Counted from the first letter of the stretch, positions 1 to 10,807 are shown. The stretch is 64,000 nt of DNA from Linum tenue (GCA_946122785.1 CAMGYJ010000006.1:52410066-52474065); one strand, 5' to 3'. Notes: generated by a model from the letters alone, not told the origin. A program made the numbers and translations.

Positions 1-982
1 AACACCTTATTTAATCCGCTGTCGCTTCGATAAGTTACTATGTCACATGAAATATGTTCAGTTATTAGGGTTTCACTGTTGCTAATAACCTAATTAACTA
101 CAAATCATTGTATTGGTGGCCAGTCAACACAAAGCATTAAGCAATTTCATGCAATAGAGATTGGAAGAAAAGAAATATGAATCATCCATCAAGTATAGAA
201 ATAGCTACATCCTATGGTGTTTCCCCCAGAAATTGGGGTTTAGTTCATGACGAAAATAAAACACACAATCATGTTCTTGTTCATCATGATGATAATTAAA
301 CAAAAGAGAACGAAAATACTCGAAAATAAAACACACAATCATGTTCTTGTCCATGCACACGATCGCCGCCAAGCGCTGCTGCTTCCTGTTCCCGTGTCGC
401 CTGCTGCTCACTCTCTCCCCAATCGCCAATTCCTTCCCGATCCCCCAGTCTCCGTGTCGTCCCCTATTAATTTATATGCGGCCTACTCTCATGATTCTCC
501 CGCTTCTGTGTCCAAATAATTATCCCCTCTATTTCCATGTCCCAGACTAGAGGACAAAAAAGATGGGCCAGAAAAATTCCCAAAAGACTTTCGTTCCCCC
601 AAAGCAATTCCTGGTCCACGTCCTCTCCACAAAAGGACAACGGAGATGGGCCAAGTAATTCCCAAGCGTCCAAATCTCCTCCAACAAGAAGTTTCATGCC
701 GAGCTGCTTACGGAAAGCCGAGTGGGCCGGTAAAACTATGTTTTAATTTGTTGGGCTTCAAGTCCGAGTCGTACTCGCCATCTGCTGCTTCTGACAACTA
801 CCTGTGCTGCCATTTATCTTTATTTCTTCACCTAAAGCACATCAAAATTATAACACATGATGGTAATGGTCTTATAACCATTCCAGAGTCAGTTGGCCTT
901 AAAACAAGCATTATATGTCTCAAACATATTATGAAATAATCACATTAAGCACATGTAATCAATATGTTTTCGACAATTATCA
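1..982 (-). repeat. 3' LTR (partial) of the minus-strand Athila element
   Basis: The sequence is almost identical to 6356-7336 and ends with the same terminal bases (plus-strand ...ttatca). The first 418 bases of the LTR lie outside the window. Differences from the other copy include one indel and about four substitutions. Short open frames here occur identically in both LTRs and have no recognisable product. Confidence 0.9.
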
Positions 983-2487
983 CAACCCTACACTCAATAC
1001 TTGCTTGTCTCTAAGCAACGACTTAGACAAGAGAACGATAATTGGAGAAACACAAAACATACCACAGAGACACAAACTTACTCAAGACACATGACGCACG
1101 ACACACAGAACACAACATCAACACAAGAAATTTACCCTTGTACTCTCGTGATAATCAGTAGTTTCTTTCTCAATTGATGAGTTGTGCTTTAATGATCATA
1201 CCTTTCACCCCACACTCAAGGTCTTTCAACCCTTTACCATTGACTGACTCAAATCCACCAAAAATTCAATTAGCGAGCACTCAATTCAGGTCGTCGGTAG
1301 TGGGTGATTAACAACTTATAGTGCAACAATTATTAGGAGAATCTGACCACATCAGTGAGGTGCATATCTCGTGAGGACAATCTGGCTTACTCACACCAAT
1401 CATAAGCAATTAACTAAGCACAAGTCTCGAAAACAAATGGAGGAAGCTTTTAGCAAACTTGGTTTTTTACTTTAAGCACATAACTACCTTTCTGACAAGG
1501 AGATTCTTTCTCTCTTTCTGATTTTGCTTGCCGATTTGTCGTAATTAGTACAAGTGGGATTTGTTTCTTACTACCGGTGCCGAGCAAGAGCAATTTATGC
1601 TTCTTGGCACTCGCATAAAGGCTTCTTTCAACTCCTTTTCCTCGGTCCATGTGGAGGGTCACTGCACATCCTCAAATGGCACTTCACTCAACGGGGAATC
1701 GTACTTGATAAGCAGCATCGTACGGTCGCGAACCGATGCTCAGTTGAACCTTTCCTAATCCCCCTGTGCAATGAGTGATTGCCTCACACGATTTTGGCAT
1801 TTTACTCACACTTTAATTGTTATGGCAACTTTCTTATATTTTACTTGTCAGGTAGGATTTTTCTTCTTATAAAGATACAGTTCACCCCATCTAAAACATT
1901 CAAAAAGGAGAGACTCATTGCAAAGTCAAAAGCCCACAAGAGATGCAAGTAAGCACGACATCCAAACATGTCGAATGGTCAATGTTCTCCACCTAACTAC
2001 TTCACCAAAAGTCATTACATTATCCTCACAAAATAGAGTGTTGCTAAAAGAGTTTGCTAATTCAAAGCATATCAAGTCAGTCAAAACATCAAGCTCATTG
2101 TGAAGAACTATGCAATTCAAGACTAATGGGGTGATTTTGATGATTTCATTCTAGCACAAACTCATTTTCAAGGCATCACGGTCATTTACATCATGTTACC
2201 CCAAGAGTACAAGGTTTTATTTTAAAATATTCTGATTTTTAGGTATTTTTTTAGCCATTAGGTTAGCACAGGCAGACTGAACCTGCACAGGTAGATTGTA
2301 TGCAGTTTGACTGTGCATAGCCAAATGACAGATTATTTTTTGGTTTTTTTACCACATGCAATAGGGACAAACAAACACTAAGACTCACCAGCCCACACTC
2401 AGGATGGAACAAGGTCCCTAATGTTCAAATCCTAATCTAAACATGCACGGGTTTGACACAACGAAAAAGAAAAATAAAGAAAAGAAA
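983..2487 (-). other. Non-coding 3' region of the Athila element
   Basis: The stretch lies between the last coding remnant and the 3' LTR. I see no conserved domain on either strand. It contains a hairpin-prone segment at 2266-2325 (GCACAGG ... CTGTGC) that has a diverged second copy at 4168-4220 inside gag. A purine tract beside the LTR is weak on the minus strand, so the polypurine primer is not clearly identifiable. Confidence 0.6.
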
Positions 2488-2515
2488 ACTTACCTTGGGT
2501 TGCCTCCCAAGAAGT
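2488..2515 (-). promoter_or_regulatory. Conserved hairpin motif followed by a perfect splice-donor match
   Basis: On the minus strand the sequence reads TTGGGAGGCAACCCAAG and continues directly with GTAAGT. TTGGG and CCCAA can pair as a 5-bp stem with a six-base loop. AAG|GTAAGT is a consensus 5' splice site. The same hairpin, without the donor, sits at 3001-3016 and, in a related element, at 51699-51715. Envelope-class plant retroelements of this lineage (barley Bagy-2) are known to make spliced transcripts; a splice role here is inference. Confidence 0.45.
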
Positions 2516-3500
2516 GCTTGTTTAACGTCCTCGGCCTGACGTTCATGAAGCTTTCAACCAATGGGTATGGAAAGGTATCCAGATACCCTCCCGAGCAATG
2601 ATAGAACGCATAACCTCCATCCAACATATGAGTCACCTCTGCAGGGCTAGGTGTGCGAAAATTTTTTATGACCTTCTTAGCTTGCATGTTGGACCCCTTA
2701 GTGAGGCGCAGGTGGTATTGCAGTGCCTCAACCAAGTATACTTCCTGTTCCAATGTCAGTGAAGAAGGAATAATAACAGGAAGATTGAAATTCTTACCCA
2801 AATATCTATACTTGAGATGATCTGGCAAGGTTTTCTGTCCCTGCTTTGATTTCAGAATATGAGCAGATAGGATATGCGATCGTCCTTCAGGTGGTCCACA
2901 ATCACAGGAAGATGAATTTTTCCTTTCTCGAGCTCCACTTTCAAGGTCATCAAATGCATCGTGATTATGATCAACTTGAAAGACATTAAAAATGCGCTTC
3001 TTGGGTTGCCTCCCAAGAAGCGCTTGTTTAACGTCCTCAGCCTGACGTTCATGAAGCTTTCAACCAATGGGTATGGAAAGGTATCCAGAATACCCTCCCG
3101 AGCAATGATAGAATGCATAACCTCCATCCAACATATGAGTCACCTCTGCAGGGCCAGGTGTGCGAAAATTTGGTATGACCTTCTTAGCTTGCATGTTGGA
3201 CCCCTTAGTGAGGCACATGTGGCATTGCAGTGCCTCAACCAAGTATACTTCCTGTTCCAATGTCAGTGAAGAAGGAATAATAACATGAAGATTGAAATCC
3301 TTACGCAAATATCTATACTTGAGATGATCTGGCAAGGTTTTCTGTCCCTGCTTTGATTTCAGAATCTGAGTAGATAGGATATGTGATCGTCCTTCAGGTG
3401 GTCCACTATCACAGGAAGATGAATTTTTTCTTTCTCGAGCTCCACTTTCAATGTCATCAAATGCATCGTGATTATGATCAACTTGAAAGACATTAAAAAT
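2494..3500 (-). repeat. Two-copy tandem duplication, about 506 bp per unit
   Basis: Bases 2494-2993 and 3000-3500 are near-identical direct copies joined by the six bases gcgctt. Each covers the protease-RT spacer region and the conserved hairpin motif. The downstream copy keeps an open frame of 112 codons (2828-2490). The upstream copy carries a one-base difference that ends the protease frame early at 3060. This duplication, together with loss of RT through integrase, defines the present 3' end of the coding region. Confidence 0.85.
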
Positions 3501-4150
3501 TTCCTCCTCCTTACCTACTCGGAATGTCATCTTGCCTCTCCCAACATCGATGAGTGCATCACCAGTTGCTAGAAAAGTTCTGCCGAGAATTAGAGGCACT
3601 CTCTGATCTTCTTCCATCTCCAGAATTAAAAAATTTGTTGGGAGAATAAACTTCCCCACCTTCACCAATACATTCTCCACCACTCCCTTTGGAATTTTCA
3701 CTGATCGATCAACCAATTGGAGTGTGATCCGAGTAGGCATAAGAACATCTCCCAATCCCAATTTCTTGTAGACTGAGTATGGCATCAAATTAATTCCTGC
3801 TCCAAGATCACAAAGTGATTTATCGAACTCTCTACCTCCAATGACATATGGAATGGTGAAGCTGCCCGGATCATCCCTCTTTTTTGGTAATTTATTCTGA
3901 ATCATAGCACTACATTCAAAAGTAAGGGTTACCTTCTCTAGATCAGCCCATTTGCGCTTCTTTGTTAGCAACTCCTTTAAGAATTTAGCATATGTAGGCA
4001 TCTGTTCAAGTGCCTCCGCCAATGGTATGTTGATATGAAGTTGCTTGAAGAGATTCACAAATTTCTTGAAGTTTGGGTCTTCCATGGGCTTCATTAATCT
4101 TTGAGGGAATGGTGCGGGAGGTTCATAAGGTTTTACCTCTTCATTCTTGA
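3060..4150 (-). pseudogene. Athila aspartic protease plus start of the RT spacer
   Basis: The retropepsin would cut the gag-pol precursor in the virus-like particle. The catalytic motif reads C-D-L-G-A-G-I-N-L-M and is followed by V-P-L-I-L-G-R-T-F-L, the conserved flap/dimer region of plant Ty3 proteases. The order and spacing match the protease at residues 684-760 of the Athila copy at 60640. The frame opens just after a frameshift near 4150 and continues into the protease-RT linker (P-D-H-L-K-Y-R-Y-L, ...L-P-V-I-I-P-S-S-L). It then enters the first copy of the 506-bp duplication and stops. RT is absent, so this is a remnant. The protease core itself has no visible lesion. Confidence 0.8.
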
Positions 4151-5820
4151 TTTTTCCACTTTTTGAGGTGCACAGGCATAATGCTCATGCACAAGCAGAT
4201 TGCATGCAATTTGCCTGTGTAAGTCAGTTTTTCAGCTTTTGAACTTTCTTCATCCTTTACCTCTGCAACTCCTTCTTTTTCAGATTTTTTTGAATTCCTT
4301 GAACTCTCTGGATCCTCCAAGGCCTTTCCACTCCTCAATGTGACTGCTACAACCATGGCATCCTTTGGATTTCTCTCAGTATTTGCTGGTAAAGTCCCCG
4401 GAATCCTACCTTGAATATCTGCCAAAGTTTGTGCCATCTGGCCTATTTGCCTCTCCATAGCTAGCATACTAGATTGCATATTATTGTTGATGGCTAGCTG
4501 TTGAGTGACAAATTGATCAAGACAATTGAAATTATTGTCTGTTTTCTGAATATGAGCCAAAATCAACTCCTCCAGCTGGGGCTTCTTCTCTGGTTGAGGC
4601 TGCTGCTGTTGAAAACCAGTAGGTGGGATGTTTCGAACACCAGCTGGATTATTGTTTGACAATGACATATTGGGGTGATGTCTCCATTGAGGGTTATATG
4701 CATTTGAATACATACCACCCTGGCCTTGACTTCGCGGATTATTGATATATTGGACATTTTCCAACGGAGCAGCTCCCAGTGGACACATATCCCTATGATG
4801 AGCACCCTTGCAAAGTTCACATAAAGCAACCTCTTCTTGTCTACCCAGAGCAATCTTGACCAGCCTTCGTTCGAGTGCATCGAACTTAGAATCTAACTTT
4901 GCATCTATCTTGGCTTCTAGACTTGTAGCTCTGTCAACCTCATGCAAGCCCCCTCTTCTTCGAATACTGCTCTCACTACCCCATTCAGTGGCTTCTCAAC
5001 AGTTCTTCTCTACTAGATCATATGCTGCTGGTGCCTCCATGCTTGTGAAACCATTCCGCGAAGCACCCCGGAACTCCCTTCTGATTCCATTGAAGAAGAT
5101 AATGATCACGTTCCAATCCTCAAGACCATGACTTGGGCATCTCATCAACAACCCTTTGTAGCGCTCCCATGCCTCAGTTAGACTCTCATTATCGGCCTGC
5201 TTAAAAGTACCAATCTCTTCTTGCCTCTTCATTGCCAAGGCAGGTGAGAAGTACTTATCCAGAAAGACCTTCTCAAGTTGAGCCCATGTCGTGATGGAAC
5301 GTGGTGTTAAGTTCTGAAACCAGTGTGATGCATTCCCTATCAGGGAGAATGAGAACATCCAAAGACGGATTGCATCATCAGATACTGTGGGGCTCTTCAT
5401 CGTATCACATATGCTCACGAACCGACGAAGATGTTCATGAGGATCCTCACTGATAGCCCCGGAGAAAGTATACCCATTGGTGATCATGTTGATGAATGCT
5501 GGGGTAATCTCCATGGTTGCATCCCCAGCCGGAATGACAACACATGAAGCTCGGGCTCCGGTCCTTCGATTCAAGCGAGCCCTTATCGAACGATCTTGAT
5601 CTGCCATGATGACAGGCTCGATGTCGCGCGGTGGTGGTGTCGGTGGTGTAGGGATGACAGGTGATGAAGCCTCTCCTCTCTGTTGACGATTAAGGGTTAG
5701 GGAAGGCCTAGGAGTTGTGGTTGGCTGCTTCCCTAACTTGACCTGCTTCCTATTCTGTCGGCAGGTCTTCTGGATCTCCGGATCTAGTGGCAGTATATCG
5801 TCGGTGGTCGTCCTAGGCAT
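4141..5820 (-). pseudogene. Athila gag (capsid/nucleocapsid), one stop and one frameshift
   Basis: Gag forms the particle that packages element RNA. The start at 5820 (M-P-R-T-T-T-D-D-I-L) lies about 90 bases inside the primer site and resembles the other Athila gags (M-T-R-S-Q-S-G-D-L-L). A retrotransposon-gag domain spans roughly residues 110-215, with S-F-S-L-I-G-N-A-S-H-W-F and T-W-A-Q-L-E-K-V-F-L. A nucleocapsid knuckle C-E-L-C-K-G-A-H-H-R-D-M-C follows the break. A TGA at 4996-4998 interrupts the frame after E-K-N-C. Near 4160-4238 an extra hairpin-forming segment shifts gag out of frame with protease. Defects are few, consistent with a young copy. Confidence 0.82.
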
Positions 5821-5913
5821 GCACGAGGAGGATAAACCTGAAAATTCTTCTACACACTAAAACCCAGATCAAAATAGTTCACTCACAAAATCCAACAAAA
5901 TAAGGTATGGCAG
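5821..5913 (-). other. Short untranslated leader between primer site and gag
   Basis: About 93 bases separate the primer-binding site from the gag start. Nothing beyond an ordinary A-rich leader is visible. Confidence 0.5.
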
Positions 5914-5931
5914 TCCCCGGCAACGACGCCA
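5914..5931 (-). other. Primer-binding site, tRNA-Asp type
   Basis: The minus strand reads TGGCGTCGTTGCCGGGGA. It differs by one base from the perfect complement of the plant tRNA-Asp 3' end, which is present intact at 50323, 53626 and 60504. It lies six bases inside the LTR edge at 5938. The primer site fixes the element's polarity and supports the Athila assignment. Confidence 0.9.
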
Positions 5932-5937
5932 AAAACT

Positions 5938-7336
5938 TGATAGGGCAAAAGCGTAATGCCTCAATCCTATCTCGTAGTAAAACCGGAAAGTCCGGGTATC
6001 GTCTCTCAGGGACTGGTACAACCCTATGATTTATCAATTCTATGGAGCAAACTATAGGTGAAAATGGTTTGGTTGATGAAATTATTATCTAATAGAAAAA
6101 TAATTAAATAAAACAAGCAAGTTAAAATGGTCGGGATAAATTCAATGGAGAAAGCTCTGGGAGAAACACCGGGACTCGCTACCTATCATATCCAAATTAA
6201 TTCATATATTCCAATCAATTTAATCCATATCTCTACCGTGCTAGCTATCCCTGTCGGGAATTACTACGTACTAAACAATTAATTCAAATCCTACTATCGT
6301 AACTCAATGAATTAACTGTTTAGCCTAAAGACCGATATCCCAATTAAGACCGCATAACACCTTATTTAATCCGCTGTCGCTTCGATAAGTTACTATGTCA
6401 CATGAAATATGTTCAGTTATTAGGGTTTCACTGTTGCTAATAACCTAATTAACTACAAATCATTGTATTGGTGGCCAGTCAACACAAAGCATTAAGCAAT
6501 TTCATGCAATAGAGATTGGAAGAAAAGAAATATGAATCATCCATCAAGTATAGAAATAGCTACATCCTATGGTGTTTCCCCCAGAAATTGGGGTTTAGTT
6601 CATGACGAAAATAAAACACACAATCATGTTCTTGTTCATCATGATGATAATTAAACAAAAGAGAACGAAAATACTCGAAAATAAAACACACAATCATGTT
6701 CTTGTCCATGCACACGATCGCCGCCAAGCGCTGCTGCTTCCTGTTCCCGTGTCGCCTGCTGCTCACTCTCTCCCCAATCGCCAATTCCTTCCCGATCCCC
6801 CAGTCTCCGTGTCGTCCCCTATTAATTTATATGCGGCCTACTCTCATGATTCTCCCGCTTCTGTGTCCAAATAATTATCCCCTCTATTTCCATGTCCCAG
6901 ACTAGAGGACAAAAAAGATGGGCCAGAAAAATCCCCAAAAGACTTTCGTTCCCCCAAAGCAATTCCTGGTCCACGTCCTCTCCACAAAAGGACAACGGAG
7001 ATGGGCCAAGTAATTCCCAAGCGTCCAAATCTCCTCCAACAAGAAGTTTCATGCCGAGCTGCTTACGGAAAGCCGAGTGGGCCGGTAAAACTATGTTTTA
7101 ATTTGTTGGGCTTCAAGTCCGAGTCGTACTCGCCATCTGCTGCTTCTGACAACTACCTGTGCTGCCATTTATCTTTATTTCTTCACCTAAAGCACATCAA
7201 AATTATAACACAGGATGGTAATGGTTTATAACCATTCCGGAGTCAGTTGGCCTTAAAACAAGCATTATATGTCTCAAACATATTATGAAATAATCACATT
7301 AAGCACATGAAATCAATATGTTTTCGACAATTATCA
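5938..7336 (-). repeat. 5' LTR of the minus-strand Athila element
   Basis: The 1399-bp LTR begins tgata and ends ttatca on the plus strand, giving TGATA...TATCA ends on the sense strand. It contains the element's promoter by definition. The copy at 1-982 matches it from 6356 onward. No host gene lies inside. Confidence 0.9.
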
Positions 7337-8045
7337 CGCCTTTGGAAGGGGGAAGGCTTTTATTTATAGTGAATGAGGGGAGGGATATGCGCAAAATTAC
7401 TGGGGGATATCACCGCCTTTGACAAAGACGGTGAACTCACCGCGTTTATCGAGGACAGTGATTGACGGGAATCGAGCGACGTGGCGTGTTGTGAGGCGTC
7501 GGATCTGGGAAGGAAACCACGATCCGCGCCTCACCGCATCTGACGGCTGTGGTGAGTGGCCCGCCACGTGGATCGCTGACGTGAACAAACACGAGGCATT
7601 CACCGTGTTTGTCTAAAACGGTGAGTGCACCGCGTTTGTAAAACGGTGAGTGCACCGCGTTTGTCCACGTCATCGATCCATGTCGCATTCATCGTGGCCT
7701 TAAAGAACGGGGAGAACTTCATCGCGTTTAATTAAAACGGTGATGTTATCACCGTTTTTGTTTAAAGCGATGAATGACTCACTTGTTACTCACCGTTTTA
7801 AACAAAAACGGTGAACACATCACCACTTTATTTAAAAACGGTGAACACATCACCATTTTATTTAAAAACGGTGAAATGTTCACCGTGTTTGTCAAACGCG
7901 GTGATTATATTCACTGCGTTTGTAAAAAACGGTGAATGTGAAACATGTGTAGTTTTGGGATTGTTTTTATAACTTACGTATTTTGGGAAATTTTTTTAAG
8001 AACTTATGTACTTTGGAATTTTTCCCTAAATCTTGGCCATGCTCT
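7337..8045. repeat. Cluster of palindromic ACGGTGA / TCACCGT half-sites
   Basis: Between about 7424 and 7935 the motif ACGGTGA or its complement TCACCG(T/C) recurs many times, often as close inverted pairs such as ACGGTGAACTCACCG and AACGGTGATGTTATCACCG. The pairs are separated by runs of T or A. The 3' part (7972-8028) holds two copies of an acttaYgtaYtttggRaat motif. There is no convincing ORF. It adjoins the broken 5' end of a Tat element, but I cannot assign it to that element or to another transposon. Confidence 0.7.
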
Positions 8046-8062
8046 AAGAAAAGGGAAGCAAA

Positions 8063-8844
8063 GCGCCAGAGAGATTAGGAAGACAAGAAACAAAAGGAAA
8101 AGGAAGGGAAGAAGACCCCGACAGCCCTGCTCAGACAAAAAGCGGGGAGTCTGACAAAGAAGAGGGCGCGGAAGATCTCAGCTTGGGATTCTTGGAGGAG
8201 CACCTTAAACCCTCATATGGAAGGGTAAAGGGTCACAACATCCTCCAGAACCCACTAGCCAAAAGCTTATTTAAAACTCAGGTTCCCCCAAACTTATCAT
8301 CGTTGGGATTGCCGACGTACAATGGAAGTTCTGATCCCGCCGACCATTTGAGCGCTTTTATGCTAATCATGCAGCTCATCAATGCCATAGACGCCAATCT
8401 GTGTAAAACGTTCCCTATCACGTTTAGTGGCCATTGTCGAACTTGGTACACTTCTCTGCCTGAGGGGATAATTGAAAATTTCGAGCAGTTTGCCACCCTC
8501 TTCTCCTCAAAGTTCGCGTCCCAACGAAGAAGGAAGCTGACTGTGTCAGCACTCATCAACTACAAACAGGGAGGAGAAGAAACGTGAAGGACTTCTATGA
8601 TCGGTGGAACACCATAGCGTGTGAGGTACAAGGAATCTCGCCAAGCGTGGCAGCGGGCAACTTGCGCATGTCGACGCATAGTTGTGAGCTTCGAAGAGCG
8701 CTCATCAAGAAGGAACACGCCCTGAAGGAGTGGCCTGATTTAGACCGCCTAGTAAGGAAAGCGATCTTGCTGGAAGAGGCCATGATCATGGAGGACGCCG
8801 CCAAACGTGTCAACCAAAGAGGGGAGAAGTCAGATAAGAAATAG
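8063..8844 (+). pseudogene. Tat gag remnant
   Basis: The capsid-domain signature of Tat gag is readable: L-P-T-Y-N-G-S-S-D-P-A-D-H-L, T-F-P-I-T-F-S-G-H-C-R-T-W-Y, F-A-T-L-F-S-S-K-F-A-S-Q. The frame closes at a TGA (8585-8587) and continues in another frame (K-D-F-Y-D-R-W-N ... R-A-L-I-K-K-E-H-A-L-K-E-W-P) to 8844. The frame is open leftward to about 8063 without a clear ATG, so the native N-terminus is missing. Particle formation from this copy is not expected. Confidence 0.8.
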
Positions 8845-9386
8845 GGAGGATCACCCAAGAGAAGAGGGCGTTCTCCAGAAAGGTGCAACTATAAACCGCG
8901 GTTTACTCACTGAGACAGCCGGCGATAGGTTTTTACCACCAACAAAGAGGAAAGTAGAGAAAGGGGGAACGACTCCAGGGATGCGCACCAGACGCATAGG
9001 AGGGAGGAAGATCGAAAGTGGTGAGACTGGCACCAGATGCCCACGCATGACACCACGGAGTGTCTGGAGTTCAGGGCCAGTTTGAAGTACTTGGCGCCCA
9101 GAGACCTGAAAAACCGCCTGGAACGCGGCCACATCGCCAGAACAGAGGCACAACAAAGAAAGGTCGCCGAGCCCAAGAAGGAGGTCCCACATGCCTAAGC
9201 GCAGAAGATCAAGGTCGCTGAGAAGAGAGCGATCCCCTCGACGCGACCGCTTACCGCCACCGCCAAGAAGATTGCCTCCCCATCGGCAGCCTCGACTCAA
9301 TGACGACGATGTAGAAGTCATAATCATAGAGGGCGATTGCAAGCGACCAAGAAATGAGGGAGACCGCCTAGTTCAAAATCACAAGG
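8845..9386 (+). pseudogene. Tat gag-protease linker, Arg/Ser-rich and scrambled
   Basis: The stretch codes in broken frames for charged sequence, including an R-R-S-R-S-L-R-R-E-R-S-P-R-R-D segment at 9200-9260. Such a basic linker usually precedes the protease in Tat elements. No zinc knuckle is intact. It joins the protease remnant that starts just after. Confidence 0.5.
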
Positions 9387-9680
9387 GTGTTAGTCGATAA
9401 CGGAAGCTTAGCAAACATCCTATTTTACTCCACCCTTAAAAGTATGAAGATGAGCATGCAAGATCTCAAGCCGTCGGCGACGATCCTAGTAGGGTTCTCG
9501 GGATCGAAGATTTCTAGGCTTAATTACCTTACAAGTGACAATTGGAGAAGCAAACGTAACAAAAACCCGCTCCATGGATTTCCACGTGGCAGATTGCCCG
9601 TCGACATACAATGCGATCCTAGGACGCGGTTTCCTATCGCTATTCTCCGCGGTCCCGTAAACTTGCCATCAGATGCTTAA
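9387..9680 (+). pseudogene. Tat aspartic protease remnant
   Basis: The active-site region reads L-V-D-N-G-S-L-A-N-I-L-F, close to the V-D-N-G-S-S-A-D form usual in this lineage. The second half, including an I-L-G-R-G-F-L motif, is in a different frame, so there is a frameshift near 9530. The native enzyme would process gag-pol; this copy cannot. Confidence 0.75.
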
Positions 9681-9923
9681 ATTCCCAGCAGGGGGAAGAG
9701 TGGGACGGGTCAGAGGAAACACTGTACAAGCAAAGGAGTGTTACCAAGCAACGATTGAGAGCTTGGAGGTGGACCTAGTAGACACCCGAGGGGGGCATCC
9801 TCATCCATAGGCGGTCGAAGAAGACGCGGAGGTGGTACTCGATGACGAGGAGCCTGGAAAAAAGGTGAGGATCTCTTCCCACCTCACGGAGGAAAAAGCG
9901 GGGGGGGGGGGGGGGGGGAGCTC
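9681..9923 (+). other. Protease-RT spacer with a 19-base G run
   Basis: Broken spacer sequence continues between protease and RT. Positions 9900-9918 are 19 consecutive G. The run falls in a region that is coding in intact relatives, so it may mark slippage, in the genome or in the assembly. Confidence 0.6.
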
Positions 9924-10807
9924 TTGGCGCTCCTCAAAGAGTACAAAGATTTATTCGCATGGACCTCAGAGGACATGTCGGGCATCTCAAGGGAGCTCGC
10001 CGAACATCACATGTCGGTGAAAAGCAAATCAAAGCCCATTCAGCAGAGAAGGAGGAACGCTTCCCTCGAAAAGCAAATGACATTGGAAGAGGAAGTAAGG
10101 CGGTTGCTCAAAGCTGGTTTCATAAGGGAGGTCAAGTATCCAACCTGGCTGTCAAACCCAGTCTTCGTCCGCAAGGCATCCGGACTATGGTGAATGTGCA
10201 TAGATTCCACAAATCTCAATGCGACCTGCCCCAAGGACACATACCCTCTGCCGAGAATAGATCAGCTCATAGATGCAACCGCCAATCATGAAAGTCTTAG
10301 TTTCATGGACATGTTCTTAGGGTATCATCAGATCCGCCTATCCGAAGAAGATCAAGAGAAGACCTCCTTCATGGCCCACATGGGAAACTTCTGCTACACA
10401 ATTATGCCATTCGGTCTAAAAAATGCAGGAGCAACGTATCAGAGAATGATAGATGCTGTCTTCAAGAGCCAGCTGGGGAGAAACGTGGAAGCTTACATGC
10501 ATGATGTCTTGGTCAAGAGCAAAAAGGAGAAAGATCACCTGAAGGACCTGAAAGAAACATTCGAGAGCCTGAGAAAGGAGCGCCTGCGGCTAAACCGGCT
10601 CTAGTGCGTGTTTGGCGCAAAGGCGAGAAAATTCATGGGGTTCATGATCACCAGAAGGGGAATAGAGTCAAACCCGAAGCAGATAGAAGCCATAATTAGC
10701 TTGAGACCGCCGAAGACCGTCACGGAAATTCTGGCGTTCAATGGCAAAATGGCCGTCCTGAGCCGTTTCATCCAAGGGCAGCAGACAAATGCTCCCCCTT
10801 TTTCCAG
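9924..10807 (+). pseudogene. Tat reverse transcriptase remnant
   Basis: RT copies element RNA to DNA. A single frame spans 9924 to about 10800, broken only by TGA at 10191-10193 and TAG at 10602-10604. Landmarks in order are N-L-N-A-T-C-P-K-D-T-Y-P-L-P-R-I-D, F-M-D-M-F-L-G-Y-H-Q, P-F-G-L-K-N-A-G-A-T-Y-Q-R-M, and the thumb motif K-F-M-G-F-M-I-T-R-R-G-I. The catalytic Y-M-D-D box is changed to Y-M-H-D, which would by itself abolish activity. Compare the intact Y-M-D-D in the second Tat copy at 52139. Confidence 0.88.

Larger units (their letters stand above)
1..7336 (-). mobile_element. Athila-type LTR retrotransposon, gag-protease only, cut by window edge
   Basis: Two direct repeats (1-982 and 5938-7336) flank a 4955-bp interior that reads on the minus strand: primer site at 5914-5931, gag 5820-4141, protease 4150-3060, then a short stretch matching the protease-RT spacer. 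No RT, RNase H or integrase motif follows, so the element is non-autonomous. The lineage call rests on the tRNA-Asp primer site, the gag motif order and a D-L-G-A protease motif, all shared with the Athila copy at 59154. By eye the two LTRs differ at about five positions over 980 bases, so the insertion is young. The flanking TSD cannot be tested because the 3' LTR runs off the window. Confidence 0.88.

Noticed and set aside
205..939. Several ORFs of 60-97 codons on both strands
   Set aside because: They are repeated identically at 6560-7231 because both regions are LTR copies. No domain or leader supports translation.
7424..7935. CRISPR-like array
   Set aside because: The repeat words are short, variable in spacing and in both orientations, and the context is a plant genome; it does not have regular repeats with unique spacers.
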